Shown: positions 17,413-26,524, counted from the first letter of the stretch. The stretch is 64,000 nt of DNA from Cellvibrio sp. KY-GH-1 (GCF_008806975.1 NZ_CP031728.1:124001-188000), one strand, 5' to 3'. Program-made: numbers and translations. Notes: generated from the sequence alone by a model not told the origin.

Positions 17413-17777
17413 TGAAGTGTGGATTTGTATTTTCCCAGACCGACAAGCGCCCCATGTATGAACAGATCATGGAGCAGATTACACAGCGCATTGCTGTGGG
17501 GGATTGGCCGCCTCAAACTCCGCTGCCCTCGATTCGCGAGTTGGCGACCGAGATCAAGGTCAGCATTATTACGGTCAAGCGCGCTTATCTGGAGTTGGAG
17601 CGGGAAGGGGTGATTACCACCCAGCAAGGCAAAGGAAGTTGGGTGAGCGATGTATTGGATTTACATTCCTTGCAACGTGAAGAATTAATCCAGCATTTGA
17701 AACAGGCGGTAAAACTGGCGAAGTCTTTAGCGATTACAGACGACGAGCTGGTACAGATGATAAAAAAATATACCTGA
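17412..17777 (+). CDS. GntR family (YtrA-type) transcriptional regulator
   Basis: 121 residues: an N-terminal winged helix (FSQTDKRPMYEQIMEQITQRI, then PLPSIRELATEIKVSIITVKRAYLELEREGVI) and only a short C-terminal helical tail (HLKQAVKLAKSLAITDDELVQMIK), the YtrA subfamily plan. Such regulators repress adjacent ABC exporter genes, matching the two genes that follow. I place the start at the ATG at 17412 rather than the in-frame start at 17307, because the family begins here and the upstream part is unlike it. There is no ribosome-binding site before 17412, consistent with a leaderless message. Confidence 0.85.
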   Translation: MKCGFVFSQTDKRPMYEQIMEQITQRIAVGDWPPQTPLPSIRELATEIKVSIITVKRAYLELEREGVITTQQGKGSWVSDVLDLHSLQREELIQHLKQAVKLAKSLAITDDELVQMIKKYT

Positions 17778-17791
17778 TACGGAGTAATGTG

Positions 17792-18700
17792 ATGAGCCTG
17801 CCATTGGCAATAGAGTGCAGCGGCCTTAGCAAACAGTATTCGCATTTTAATTTACAAAATGTTGATCTCGCGTTTGAGCAGGGCAGTGTGATGGGGTTAG
17901 TCGGGCCGAATGGCGCAGGTAAATCCACTATTCTGCGCATGGTGATGGGGCTGGTCACGCCGGATCGCGGCTCTATCAAGGTTCTGGGCCATTCTATGCC
18001 CGCCGAGCTGGTTGCCGTTAAGCGCCAAATAGGTTTTGTCGCTGAAGATATGCGTCTTTATGAAAGTGAAACCATTCAATTTCATATGGAGTTTGTGAGA
18101 TCGATTTTTGATTCCTGGGATGAGGCCTACGCACAAACCTTGCTGCGTCGTTTTGAGCTCAATAAAGATCAAAAAATAAAAGGCATGTCGCACGGGCAGC
18201 GGATTAAATCTACGCTGTTATTAGCCCTGGCGCGCCGGCCAAAATTACTGGTGCTGGATGAACCCACCACCGGGCTTGATCCGGCGATTAGAAAAGAAGT
18301 GCTCGATGAAATGATGAATGCGCTCGCCGATGAAACCCATTCGATTTTATTCTCCTCGCACAACACCCTGGATATAGAGCAGATTTCTGATTACATCACC
18401 TTTATTTACGGTGGTCGCGTCATTGAATCGCGCAATAAAGAAGATTTTATGGACGGCTGGCGCCGCTTGCGCCTGACCAATATGCATAACAGCCCTCTGC
18501 CCGATTTACCCAATATCAAAGAGGTGCAGCAGAGTGGTCGTTTGTGTAGTGTCACAGTGAATAATTATGCCGAATCCATTCCCGGAGAATTCGTGAGTGC
18601 CGGTATACAAGTGGATGCGGTTGAGCGATTAACGCTGGAAGAAATATTCCTGGGCAATGTTAACAGCGCAAAAACCATCAATAAGGAATCAGTGATATGA
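17792..18700 (+). CDS. ABC exporter ATP-binding protein (YtrB-like)
   Basis: 302-residue ATPase of an ABC-2 type exporter. Walker A GPNGAGKST (38-46), Walker B LLVLDEPTTGLDP and the switch His region ILFSSHNTLDIE are intact. The signature is MSHGQ rather than LSGGQ, a common variant in this subgroup. The C-terminal region beyond residue 210 is the extra domain typical of exporter ATPases. GGAG lies seven bases before this ATG; a GTG three bases earlier is the alternative. It follows the GntR gene by 14 bases and overlaps the permease gene by four, so all three form one operon. Substrate unknown; the family is often linked to envelope stress or antibiotics. Confidence 0.88.
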   Translation: MSLPLAIECSGLSKQYSHFNLQNVDLAFEQGSVMGLVGPNGAGKSTILRMVMGLVTPDRGSIKVLGHSMPAELVAVKRQIGFVAEDMRLYESETIQFHMEFVRSIFDSWDEAYAQTLLRRFELNKDQKIKGMSHGQRIKSTLLLALARRPKLLVLDEPTTGLDPAIRKEVLDEMMNALADETHSILFSSHNTLDIEQISDYITFIYGGRVIESRNKEDFMDGWRRLRLTNMHNSPLPDLPNIKEVQQSGRLCSVTVNNYAESIPGEFVSAGIQVDAVERLTLEEIFLGNVNSAKTINKESVI

Positions 18701-19386
18701 CGAGCTCAATTATTCCACAATTGGTAAAGAAAGATTTGCTGATTCTGCGCAAAACAATCCTGTTTTATGCGCTGGTAAGTTTGCTATCTATTGTTGTGGT
18801 GTTTTTGCTGTTTGGCAAAGTGTCCAACGTAATCCTGATGAATATTGCCTTCACGCTCTTGCTGGCACCCGCCGCTACCTGCGGAATAGTGATGCTGATG
18901 AGAACCAATGTAATGGAGAAGGAAAAAAATACTCAGCTGTTTATTATGAGCTTGCCGGTGAGTGTAAAAGAATTTACCTGGGCAAAATTGTTGGCCAATT
19001 TGCCAGTATTCAGCGGGTTTTGGTTGGCGGTATGTGTAACGGCCTTTTACCTGGTATTTGGTTTGGGGTTACTACCACTGGGGGCTATTCCATTTATTTG
19101 TATCTTATTTCTGGGTGTATTTGTTGCCTATACCTGTATTCTCTGCGTCAGCCTGGTATTCCAGTCCTTAAACTTTACCGTTATCTCACTCACTGTTGCC
19201 GAGTTGGGCACAGTGGCTTACCTTTGGTTCATCGCGTTGTATGAACCTATTAACCGCCATGTGTATGAGCCAAGCCCTGTGTGGAATACAACGGCGGTCA
19301 GTATTGTGATTGCGCAAATTGTTGTTGCGGTTTTCATGATTTTCCTGACTTTCCATCTTCAGCAGAAAAAACGTGATTTCAGTTGA
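18697..19386 (+). CDS. ABC exporter permease (ABC-2 type)
   Basis: 229-residue integral membrane protein with about six helices, of the ABC-2 permease group. The segment MRTNVMEKEKNTQLFIMSLPVSVKEFTWAKL is characteristic of these small permeases. ATGA overlap with the ATPase gene shows translational coupling. It should dimerise with its ATPase to form the exporter. A large hairpin follows about 60 bases after the stop. Confidence 0.85.
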   Translation: MTSSIIPQLVKKDLLILRKTILFYALVSLLSIVVVFLLFGKVSNVILMNIAFTLLLAPAATCGIVMLMRTNVMEKEKNTQLFIMSLPVSVKEFTWAKLLANLPVFSGFWLAVCVTAFYLVFGLGLLPLGAIPFICILFLGVFVAYTCILCVSLVFQSLNFTVISLTVAELGTVAYLWFIALYEPINRHVYEPSPVWNTTAVSIVIAQIVVAVFMIFLTFHLQQKKRDFS

Positions 19387-19447
19387 TTTCGAATTCAGCA
19401 TTAGTTGCTGTTATTTCGCCATCCCATTTGTTTGAATTTAAACAAAC

Positions 19448-19485
19448 ACATCGCTTATTCGACACAAGTGTCCGATAAGCGATGT
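19448..19485 (+). terminator. Long hairpin after the ABC exporter operon
   Basis: 18-base arms (19448-19465 and 19468-19485) pair with two mismatches around an AA centre. The following GGTTATTTTAAAT is a weak T-tract, so it may be a terminator or an mRNA-end stabiliser. Confidence 0.55.
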
Positions 19486-19570
19486 TGGTTATTTTAAATA
19501 ATCTATAAAAATCAGAACACTAGATAAAATCACCAAAAGATAGTACGAAATCCAATAGAAATTCCTTCTC

Positions 19571-19586
19571 TGGTATGGCGCTTGCT
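19571..19586 (+). promoter_or_regulatory. Possible sigma-54 promoter for the rhodanese-like gene
   Basis: TGGTATG-GCGC-TTGCT: exact -12 element and correct GG-N10-GC spacing (19572-19573, 19584-19585); -24 half has two mismatches. About 70 bases upstream of the start at 19657. Confidence 0.45.
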
Positions 19587-19656
19587 CTAGTGGTGTTATC
19601 CCAGAATGTTTCTGGGGTGCCTTGTAAAAGGCTTCCCCTTTGTGAAGGAATTTAGA

Positions 19657-20136
19657 ATGAAAGTGATTGTTAAATTAGTGGCTCTTGCGGTTCTTGTTGT
19701 TCCCTTTGTTGTAGTTCCCCTCGGTGTTGTACAGGCAGCGGAACAACCAGCGCAGCCAGCTGCAAAATACCAGGCAAAAAGTGCCAAATTAACCCGTGTG
19801 CAAATTGATAAATTATTGGCCTCTCCCGAGCAATTATTGTTTATTGATCTACGTCGCCCTGATGAGCTGACCAACATTGGCGGATTTCCTGTTTACCTCA
19901 GCATTCAATTGGCCGATCTGGAAAAGAGTCTCGCGTTTATTCCTAAAGACCGTACTATTGTCACCGTTTCTAATCATGCGGGGCGTGCATTACGTGGCGC
20001 AGATTTGCTAGCTGAAAAAGGTTTTAACGTTGCCGGCGCTGCTGGTGTGCAAGATTATGAAGAGGAAGGCGGCTGGTTGCGTAAAGTTACGCCGCCGGCG
20101 CAGCGAGAATTGACGAATTTCTTTCCTAACAATTAA
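19657..20136 (+). CDS. Exported rhodanese-like domain protein lacking the active-site cysteine
   Basis: 159 residues from the ATG at 19657 (AAGGA eight bases upstream; the longer frame from 19606 adds residues that do not look like part of a signal peptide). Signal peptide ends near VVQAAEQ. The single rhodanese domain is recognisable from LLFIDLRRPDEL, the loop IVTVSNHAGRAL and the C-terminal GFNVAGAAGVQDYEEEGGW. Where active rhodaneses have Cys in the CxxGxR loop, this protein has Ser (SNHAGRA), so sulfurtransfer by the usual persulfide is not expected. It may bind rather than transfer sulfur, or serve as a scaffold. It stands alone between an exporter operon and the RND pair. Confidence 0.75.
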   Translation: MKVIVKLVALAVLVVPFVVVPLGVVQAAEQPAQPAAKYQAKSAKLTRVQIDKLLASPEQLLFIDLRRPDELTNIGGFPVYLSIQLADLEKSLAFIPKDRTIVTVSNHAGRALRGADLLAEKGFNVAGAAGVQDYEEEGGWLRKVTPPAQRELTNFFPNN

Positions 20137-20264
20137 TCCCGGAGCGATTTCTTCGCTGTTTAGCAAACTCAGCTAAGGGTAGGAATTTTTAATTCTACCT
20201 CCTGTTATTAACGGGGGGTAGATTCAAATGTCCTTCTTTGTGAACGGTAAATTGAAAAGGATTA

Positions 20265-21569
20265 CTAGCGGCTAACGGGTACAGCGGGCTTCCATTCCTG
20301 AATTTTTACTGTTTCCGCTTCCACTAATTGATCAGGTGGGCTGACTACCAGTGTGTCCCCTGTGCTAATTCCTTCCAATACTTCCACGTCACGCCCTAAA
20401 TCGCGCCCCAGTTTTACATTGCGAAAACTGATTTTATTTTCTGCGTCCACTACGGCAATGCGCTGGTATTGGTCGCGAATAATTAAGGTGGCCGCAGGAA
20501 CAATTAGGGTTTCTACGCTGCTGGTTACTCGAATATTTACTTCGGCATAGGCTCCAGGCAGTAAAGTGCCACTAGAATTGGGCAGCAATAAATCCACCTG
20601 GCGCGAACGGGTGCTGGGGTCAATGCCGCCGGCGATGCGTTCAATGCGAGCTTCCAGCGGCACTTGTTGTTCACGCAGGTTTAATTCCACCTCGGCGTTA
20701 ATCGCTAAATTATCGGCGTAGGATTGTGGAATCCAGATGCTGGCCCGCAACGGATCTGTTTGGGTAATGGCAAATAATTCCTTGCTACCTTGGGCCACAT
20801 AATCGCCTACTTCCACACTGCGACGAGTGATAATTCCATCGAAGGGCACGCGAATATGGCGAAAATTTTCCAGGTTATCCAGGCGTTTTACATTGGCATC
20901 TGCTGCGGTTAAATCGGCGCGCGTTTGTCGCACCAGGCTGCGTTTTTCATCCAGGTCTTGCGGTGAAATGGCATTTTCGCGTTGCGCAAGGCTATCCCAG
21001 CGTGCAAGGGTTTTTTCGGCGAGTTCCAGTTGCGCGGCAATTTGTTCGCGCTGTGCGCGCGCCTGTGCAAGTTGTTGTTCTTGCTCGGGCGTATCCAGGG
21101 TTGCGAGTAATTCACCGCGTTTTACATAATCGCCAATGCCCTTGTGCCAGTTGGAAACGTAACCGTTGGTGCGCGCGTAAATAACGGCTTCGGTATTGCC
21201 GCGCAAACTGGTGGGCAAGCGTAAATTTTGTTGTAGTGAACCGGGTTTGGCTTTGGTGGTGAGCACCCGGCGTTCCAGGGTTGCGGCTGTGTAATCCTGC
21301 AAGGCCTTAGCATCGCGCTGGTTAACCAGTGCGCGCGTGGCACCGCTGACTAACAGTAATCCCACCAGTGCGAAGGCAACACGCTGCACCGTAATTAATG
21401 AACGGTTTGACGTTGCAGATGGCAACTGTGCTGTTAAATGTTCTGGCGAATGACCACTTGTGTCTCGTGTTGTGTCATCGGTAGAAAATGCCGATTGGGA
21501 TTCATCCCTGGGTAAAGGGTGATAATCATTCATTGCAGATATCCAATAAAATTTTAAAAATGTTTGCAT
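20265..21569 (-). CDS. RND efflux periplasmic adaptor (membrane fusion protein)
   Basis: 434-residue adaptor that links an RND pump to an outer-membrane channel. Order: cytoplasmic N-terminus, one membrane anchor (around residues 65-88, VAFALVGLLLVSGATRAL), lipoyl half-motifs (TNGYVSNWHKGIGDYVKRGELLATLD), a helical hairpin rich in Gln/Ala/Arg (EQEQQLAQARAQREQIAAQLE), then HlyD-type beta-barrel blocks (IRVPFDGIITRRSVEVGDYV). The start is uncertain: ATG at 21569 or 21533, neither with a strong ribosome-binding site. The pump gene lies upstream on the same strand, 108 bases away. No TolC-type gene is in view, so it probably uses a channel encoded elsewhere. Confidence 0.87.
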   Translation of the reverse strand: MQTFLKFYWISAMNDYHPLPRDESQSAFSTDDTTRDTSGHSPEHLTAQLPSATSNRSLITVQRVAFALVGLLLVSGATRALVNQRDAKALQDYTAATLERRVLTTKAKPGSLQQNLRLPTSLRGNTEAVIYARTNGYVSNWHKGIGDYVKRGELLATLDTPEQEQQLAQARAQREQIAAQLELAEKTLARWDSLAQRENAISPQDLDEKRSLVRQTRADLTAADANVKRLDNLENFRHIRVPFDGIITRRSVEVGDYVAQGSKELFAITQTDPLRASIWIPQSYADNLAINAEVELNLREQQVPLEARIERIAGGIDPSTRSRQVDLLLPNSSGTLLPGAYAEVNIRVTSSVETLIVPAATLIIRDQYQRIAVVDAENKISFRNVKLGRDLGRDVEVLEGISTGDTLVVSPPDQLVEAETVKIQEWKPAVPVSR

Positions 21570-21677
21570 AATGTTTTACTAAACATGAATAGTTGCAAAA
21601 TCCATTGTTTCGCTGAAATCATGGTTGAGTTAACTAATGTTGTGTCATTGGTATTGTGTTAATTGATGCTGTTTTCA

Positions 21678-24600
21678 TTAATGTGGCGTTAGTTGGGAAA
21701 ATCCTTGTGTTTTCTCTGCGCGTTTGCTTAGCCATTGGTGCAAGCTCGCAAATACCACTGGCACAAATACCAATGTGGAAATGGTTGCAAAGAGCAATCC
21801 GCCAATTACCGCGCGACCGAGCGGTGCATTTTGTTCGCCGCCTTGGCCCAAACCGAGCGCCATGGGCAGCATGCCCACAATCATGGCGCAGGCGGTCATT
21901 AATACCGGGCGCAAACGTGTAGTGGCTGCCTCAAGCGCCGCACCGAGTGGCGGTACACCCTCCTGCAAACGTGTGCGCGCAAATGACACGAGCAAGATAC
22001 TATTCGCGGTAGCAACACCCATAGTCATAATGGTGCCGGTTAAGGCGGGAACACTCAGGGTGGTACCGGTTAAAAATAAAATCCAGGCGATACCAGCCAG
22101 GGCAGCGGGCAGGGCACTAATAATAATTAAAGGATCGAGCCAGCTTTGGAAATTCACCACTATCAAAAAATACACCAGGGCAACCGCAATCAAAATTCCA
22201 GCGCTTAATCCGGTGAAAGCTTCATTCAGAGTTTCAATTTGGCCGCGCACTTTAATTTCTACGCCGCGCGGTAAACTGGCTTTGGTTTTTTCTACCAATA
22301 CATCTATATCGCGACTGATTGCACCCAGGTCGCGCTCCTGAAAGTTCGCATGGATATTAATCATGTTGAAATTGTTGTAACGATTTACCGCCGAGACTTG
22401 CGAGCTGCGTTTGTAAGTCACTACATTGCCCAGCAATTGTTGTTTGCCATCGCTACCTTTGCCGATGGGAATGCTGAGCAATTCATCGATTGAATCCATT
22501 TCCATTTCAATGGTTTTTGCACCTATGTTGTAGGTGTTGCCGTTGGCTTCATTGAGCCAGTAGGTGGGCGTGGTTTGCATGCTGCCGCTGAGCGAGATCA
22601 TCATATTTTCTGCCACATTGCGCGCACTTAAACCCAGTTGTTGCAATTGGGTGCGATTCATTTCCAGTGACAGGGTGGGTTTGCTCCAACGCTGGTAAAC
22701 ATGGGCATCCACTATGCCGGGAATTTTGCGCAGCTCATTATTAAATGCCGCCGCAATAGGCAGTATTTCATTGGGGCGGCCGCCGATAAACTGCACATCA
22801 ATCGGGGCTGGAATTCCAAAGTTTAATGTCTGGCTAATCTGATCAGCGGGCTGGAAAAAGAATTCCACATGGGGGAAGCGCTTGGGCAAACTCAGACGCA
22901 GCTGTTTCATAATGGCGTTGCTATTCAACTCCCCTTGCTTAAAGCTGAACATAATTTCTGAATCTGCTGATTCAGCAGTACCCGAGTTGCCATTCAGCGT
23001 ATTAATTGTGCTGTAAGGTCCACCGATAATATCGAGGACATCACCCATTTGTTCAGCCGGAATAGTTGCGCGAATTTCCTGGTGGATCTCATCAATCAGC
23101 GCTGGCATTTGCTCCAGGCGCGTGCCGGATGGTGCGCGCACATGCAAGCGCAATTGACCGCTGTCCACCACCGGAAATAAATCCTGCCCCAATATTGGAT
23201 AAAGGCCAGTGGGCAATAGGCAAAAACCAAAAAATACGGTCATAAAACGTTTTCGTTTCTGCAGCAGGCCCGCCATAAGTGTTGCGAAATGTTGACGGAA
23301 AACTTCAAAGCCATGATTAAAACGGTAATGGATACGTTCGAAATAATTATTTGGTTTGGTGTTCGGTAATTGGGAATTGAAACTGCTGTGGCTGGTAGAT
23401 GGCTTGTGCCCGGCCATCATATACATCACCAAAGTGGGTATCAGGGTGCGCGAAATAATGTAGGACGCTATCATCGCAAAAACAACTGCTTGCCCAAGTG
23501 GCACAAACAAATAGCTCGCAATGCCATCCAGGAAAAACATAGGTACAAAGACAATACAAATACACAGGGTGGAAACAAATGCGGGCACAGCAATTTCCTG
23601 GGCGCCATCCAGAATTGCTTGCAGTGGCGGTTTGCCCAATGCCATTTGTCGTTCGACGTTTTCAATTTCTACGGTGGCATCATCTACCAGGATTCCCACG
23701 GCGAGGGCTAGGCCGCCCAGCGTCATCAGGTTAATGGTCTGGCCAATTAAATGCAGGCAAATCAGCGATACCATAATGGAAAGCGGAATTGATACCGCAA
23801 TAATCAAGGTGCTGCGCCAGTTGCCTAAAAATAGCAAAATCAAACTGGCAGTGAGCAGCGCTGCAATCAAACCTTCATGCACCACATTGCTGATGGCGGC
23901 CTTCACAAAAATAGATTGATCAAACATAAGTTTGATATCTATGCCTTCCGGCATTTTGGCGAGCATTTCCGGTACGGAATTTTTAATATGGTCCACCGCT
24001 TCAATGGTAGATACACCACCAAATGCCAGCACCGAGTTAAGCACGCTGCGCGAACCATTTTGCCGGGCGATAGTAGTGGCTGGTAAAAAGCCATCGCGCA
24101 CATTGGCTAGATCGCGCAATAGGATTGTGCGACCGCGTTCACTACGAATCGGGATCGACCCGATTTCGTCAATGGTGGCGATAGCCCCGTTGAGTTTGAT
24201 ATCAAATTCACTATCACCCACTTTCATGGTGCCCGTGGGTAAAATTAAATTCTGCGCACCCATGGCGGCGACAATTTCTGCTGGCGTAAGGTTATTGGCG
24301 AGCAGCGCTGCCGCATTAATATCTACCGATACCTGGCGTGAGCGCGAGCCGTAAGGGAAGGTGAGTGACAAGCCCTTTTTCGTGGAGACAATCGGGCGCA
24401 GTACATTGCCTGCTGCATCACCAATCTCTACATCGGAAAGCGTATCGCTGGAAATACTTAACTGTACCACCGGTAATTCCGAAGCCGACCATGCGCGCAC
24501 CCGTCCGGCCTGGGTTCCCTGCGGCATACCACGTGCAGCGCCGTTAGCGCTCATGGTGGTTTGGGTGAGGGCGGTATTTATATCCGTTCCCGGTTGGAAA

Positions 24601-24884
24601 AATACTTTCACTATGCCAAGGCCGGCAGCGGAAAAAGATTCAGTGTGCTCAATATTATCCACCGCCTGCCCAAGCTCACGCTCCGCCTGCGAAGTCACCC
24701 GTTCGGACATTTCCTTCGCGGTTAAGCCTCGGTATTCCCACAACTCTGCCACCACCGGGATATTAATTTGCGGAAAAATATCGGTAGGCATACGTACCAA
24801 AATAAACGGCATGGCCAATAAAATCAGAATCGCCGCCACAATAAACGTATGGGGCCGGCGGAGGGCGATGTTAACTATCCACAT
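21678..24884 (-). CDS. RND efflux transporter permease (HAE1/AcrB superfamily)
   Basis: 1068-residue proton-driven efflux pump, the usual length, with a first helix at residues 10-30, a large periplasmic loop, a second set of helices, and a repeat of that plan in the C-terminal half. The proton-relay acid pair is present as Asp401-Asp402 in GGLALAVGILVDDATVEIEN. Other hallmarks: RMPTDIFPQINIPVV near the N-terminus, GNWRSTLIIAVSIPLSIMVS and GTIMTMGVATANSILLVSFA. The metal-type (CzcA/CusA) methionine or acidic features are not obvious, and the sequence is not close enough to AcrB or MdtB for a name; substrates are unknown. Transcribed before its adaptor gene. Confidence 0.9.
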   Translation of the reverse strand: MWIVNIALRRPHTFIVAAILILLAMPFILVRMPTDIFPQINIPVVAELWEYRGLTAKEMSERVTSQAERELGQAVDNIEHTESFSAAGLGIVKVFFQPGTDINTALTQTTMSANGAARGMPQGTQAGRVRAWSASELPVVQLSISSDTLSDVEIGDAAGNVLRPIVSTKKGLSLTFPYGSRSRQVSVDINAAALLANNLTPAEIVAAMGAQNLILPTGTMKVGDSEFDIKLNGAIATIDEIGSIPIRSERGRTILLRDLANVRDGFLPATTIARQNGSRSVLNSVLAFGGVSTIEAVDHIKNSVPEMLAKMPEGIDIKLMFDQSIFVKAAISNVVHEGLIAALLTASLILLFLGNWRSTLIIAVSIPLSIMVSLICLHLIGQTINLMTLGGLALAVGILVDDATVEIENVERQMALGKPPLQAILDGAQEIAVPAFVSTLCICIVFVPMFFLDGIASYLFVPLGQAVVFAMIASYIISRTLIPTLVMYMMAGHKPSTSHSSFNSQLPNTKPNNYFERIHYRFNHGFEVFRQHFATLMAGLLQKRKRFMTVFFGFCLLPTGLYPILGQDLFPVVDSGQLRLHVRAPSGTRLEQMPALIDEIHQEIRATIPAEQMGDVLDIIGGPYSTINTLNGNSGTAESADSEIMFSFKQGELNSNAIMKQLRLSLPKRFPHVEFFFQPADQISQTLNFGIPAPIDVQFIGGRPNEILPIAAAFNNELRKIPGIVDAHVYQRWSKPTLSLEMNRTQLQQLGLSARNVAENMMISLSGSMQTTPTYWLNEANGNTYNIGAKTIEMEMDSIDELLSIPIGKGSDGKQQLLGNVVTYKRSSQVSAVNRYNNFNMINIHANFQERDLGAISRDIDVLVEKTKASLPRGVEIKVRGQIETLNEAFTGLSAGILIAVALVYFLIVVNFQSWLDPLIIISALPAALAGIAWILFLTGTTLSVPALTGTIMTMGVATANSILLVSFARTRLQEGVPPLGAALEAATTRLRPVLMTACAMIVGMLPMALGLGQGGEQNAPLGRAVIGGLLFATISTLVFVPVVFASLHQWLSKRAEKTQGFSQLTPH

Positions 24885-25089
24885 AATGAAATCTGTTTCG
24901 TTAGAAGCAATTGCGAGGGGGAACCTTGTATTCCTGCCTTGTCAGCAATAACTGCGCCATTTATAGGTTGCGGTATTGACAGGGCTTGGGTAAGGTTGGC
25001 TTTTATTTTTCTGCTGAAAAATCATCAGTTGGTGTGTGGAGAGGTTGATAAATCAATAGTGATTTTTGGCGCGCAATCTGGATTAATAA

Positions 25090-25575
25090 ATGAAAATATG
25101 GCAAGCAAAAAAGGAAGATATTCAGCAGTTGTGCGATCTAAGAAACAATGAGCAGTTGTTTAGAGCATATCTGGATGAGTGTGATGGCAAGTGCGCCTAT
25201 TTTTTAGTCGCAGAGATAGCCGATAAAATAGTGGGATTTGGCCTTGTATATTTAGAGGTAACAAAAAATGGAAAGAAAAAGTCGCATTTGCCAAAATTAA
25301 GCGATTTGTTTGTGGGTGAGAAACATAGAAGGAAAGGTGTGGCCACGGCACTCATTCAGGAAGGGGAGCTTGTTGCCAAAAATTATGGTTACTCAAAGCT
25401 CTATGTCAGTATTGATCCGGTTGATAGTTCGGAAATGATTTTTTTAGCAAAAAAACTTTCTTATATCCCTCTGCAAGAACGTCCATATCCAGTTTCCGCC
25501 ATCTACTATGATATGCAAGGACAGGCTTATGAGAAGCATTATTTCAGGTTGGATTTTGAGAAAAATTTACTTTGA
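25090..25575 (+). CDS. GNAT family N-acetyltransferase
   Basis: 161 residues. The acetyl-CoA loop is RRKGVATALIQEGELVAKNYGYSKL (motif RxxGxA kept), preceded by KLSDLFVGEKH, both typical of Gcn5-related acetyltransferases. Substrate is not evident. The gene is visibly richer in A+T than the RND genes beside it, and begins a stretch of accessory genes (25-29.4 kb). A small gene follows 12 bases later and may be co-transcribed. Confidence 0.8.
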   Translation: MKIWQAKKEDIQQLCDLRNNEQLFRAYLDECDGKCAYFLVAEIADKIVGFGLVYLEVTKNGKKKSHLPKLSDLFVGEKHRRKGVATALIQEGELVAKNYGYSKLYVSIDPVDSSEMIFLAKKLSYIPLQERPYPVSAIYYDMQGQAYEKHYFRLDFEKNLL

Positions 25576-25587
25576 ACAAAAAATAAT

Positions 25588-25788
25588 ATGAATGGAATAG
25601 AAAAAATGGAAATAGTTTTTGAAGGTCCATGGTTTTCCTCGCAAGAAGATGAAGAGAGCTTTTTTGAGTTGTTATACAAGCTTCCGCAGTATTCCAATGT
25701 TGTTGGCAGGGGCGTACAACTTTACCTTGAGTTAAAACTACCAATTGAAAAAGAAACTGTACTCGGATTACTTCATATTTTTCAGTGA
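25588..25788 (+). CDS. Small hypothetical protein, possibly truncated by a stop codon
   Basis: 66 residues, acidic, with no family I can name. An internal ATG (MEIVFEGPWFSS) seven codons in is an alternative start. The frame stops at TGA (25786) after LLHIFQ, but reading on gives WKIETNALVELTSIVSNGEF before a TAG at 25849, and that tail has a natural composition. A CGA-to-TGA change would explain it, so the gene may be shortened. It follows the acetyltransferase gene by 12 bases. Confidence 0.5.
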   Translation: MNGIEKMEIVFEGPWFSSQEDEESFFELLYKLPQYSNVVGRGVQLYLELKLPIEKETVLGLLHIFQ

Positions 25789-25929
25789 TGGAAAATTGAA
25801 ACTAATGCTTTGGTTGAGCTGACATCGATAGTGTCAAATGGCGAGTTTTAGACCTTCCAGGGCGTTGTGCAGAAATTGCTTTTTGGTGAAGTGTAAACCG
25901 CTGGAAATTTAGGCAATTCTGCCTGTATG

Positions 25930-25952
25930 ATTACGTTGTATTACATTGTAAT
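25930..25952 (+). promoter_or_regulatory. Operator of the ParDE-type module
   Basis: Two tandem 10-base units (ATTACGTTGT, ATTACATTGT) and the perfect palindrome ATTACA-T-TGTAAT (25940-25952) lie just upstream of the antitoxin start at 25971, as expected for ribbon-helix-helix autorepression. Confidence 0.55.
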
Positions 25953-25970
25953 TTCCCCCGGGGGTACATC

Positions 25971-26243
25971 ATGGGTATCACAACTATCCGTCTCCAGTCA
26001 GACGTTGAAGAAGGATTACAGGCCGTTGCTGAAACCACTCAAAGAAGTAAAAATTGGCTTATAAATCAAGCTGTTAAAGAATATGTTGAGCGCCAGGCGT
26101 TAAGCCAGCAACGCTGGGATGAGACTCTGAAGGCGATGGAATCAGTGGCCTTGGGTAAGGTGGTTGATGGAGATAAGGTACATGCCTGGTTGGAAACCTG
26201 GGGTACGGAAAAGGAATTGCCGCCGCCCGAGGTGGGTAAGTGA
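25971..26243 (+). CDS. Ribbon-helix-helix antitoxin of a ParDE/RelBE-type pair
   Basis: 90 residues. The N-terminus ITTIRLQSDVEEGLQAVAETTQRSKNWLINQAVKEYVE is a CopG/MetJ-type ribbon-helix-helix; the C-terminal half (about 40-90) is the toxin-binding region. It overlaps the toxin gene by four bases (GTGA). Antitoxin first, toxin second is the standard order. It likely represses its own promoter through the palindrome at 25940-25952. Confidence 0.88.
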   Translation: MGITTIRLQSDVEEGLQAVAETTQRSKNWLINQAVKEYVERQALSQQRWDETLKAMESVALGKVVDGDKVHAWLETWGTEKELPPPEVGK

Positions 26244-26524
26244 AGTTAATTTACTCATCTGATGCAATTGAAGATCTTACCCAATTACGGGAGTTTATTG
26301 AGAAGTTCAATCCTCCAGCCGCTAGGCGTATTGCCGCTGAATTGATTCAGCGTATTGATCAGTTGCGGAGCTTCCCTGAAATAGGGCGCATATTGGAACC
26401 ACCTCAGCCGCTTAATAATAAAATTATTCGCGATTTTAGTTTTGGAAAATACATAGTTCGCTATGTGTGTTCTTCGGAAGCGGTAATTGTTTTGCGTATA
26501 TGGCATCACTACGAAGATCGCTAA
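26240..26524 (+). CDS. RelE/ParE family toxin
   Basis: 94 residues starting at a GTG that overlaps the antitoxin stop. Family blocks: LIYSSDAIEDLTQLREFIEKFNPPAARRIAAELIQRI, LRSFPEIGR and the C-terminal YIVRYVCSSEAVIVLRIWHHYEDR. ParE members poison gyrase and RelE members cut mRNA; the HxYExR-like tail (HHYEDR) and size fit ParE somewhat better, but the target cannot be decided by eye. Together with the preceding gene it is a complete addiction module in an accessory stretch. Confidence 0.88.
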   Translation: MKLIYSSDAIEDLTQLREFIEKFNPPAARRIAAELIQRIDQLRSFPEIGRILEPPQPLNNKIIRDFSFGKYIVRYVCSSEAVIVLRIWHHYEDR

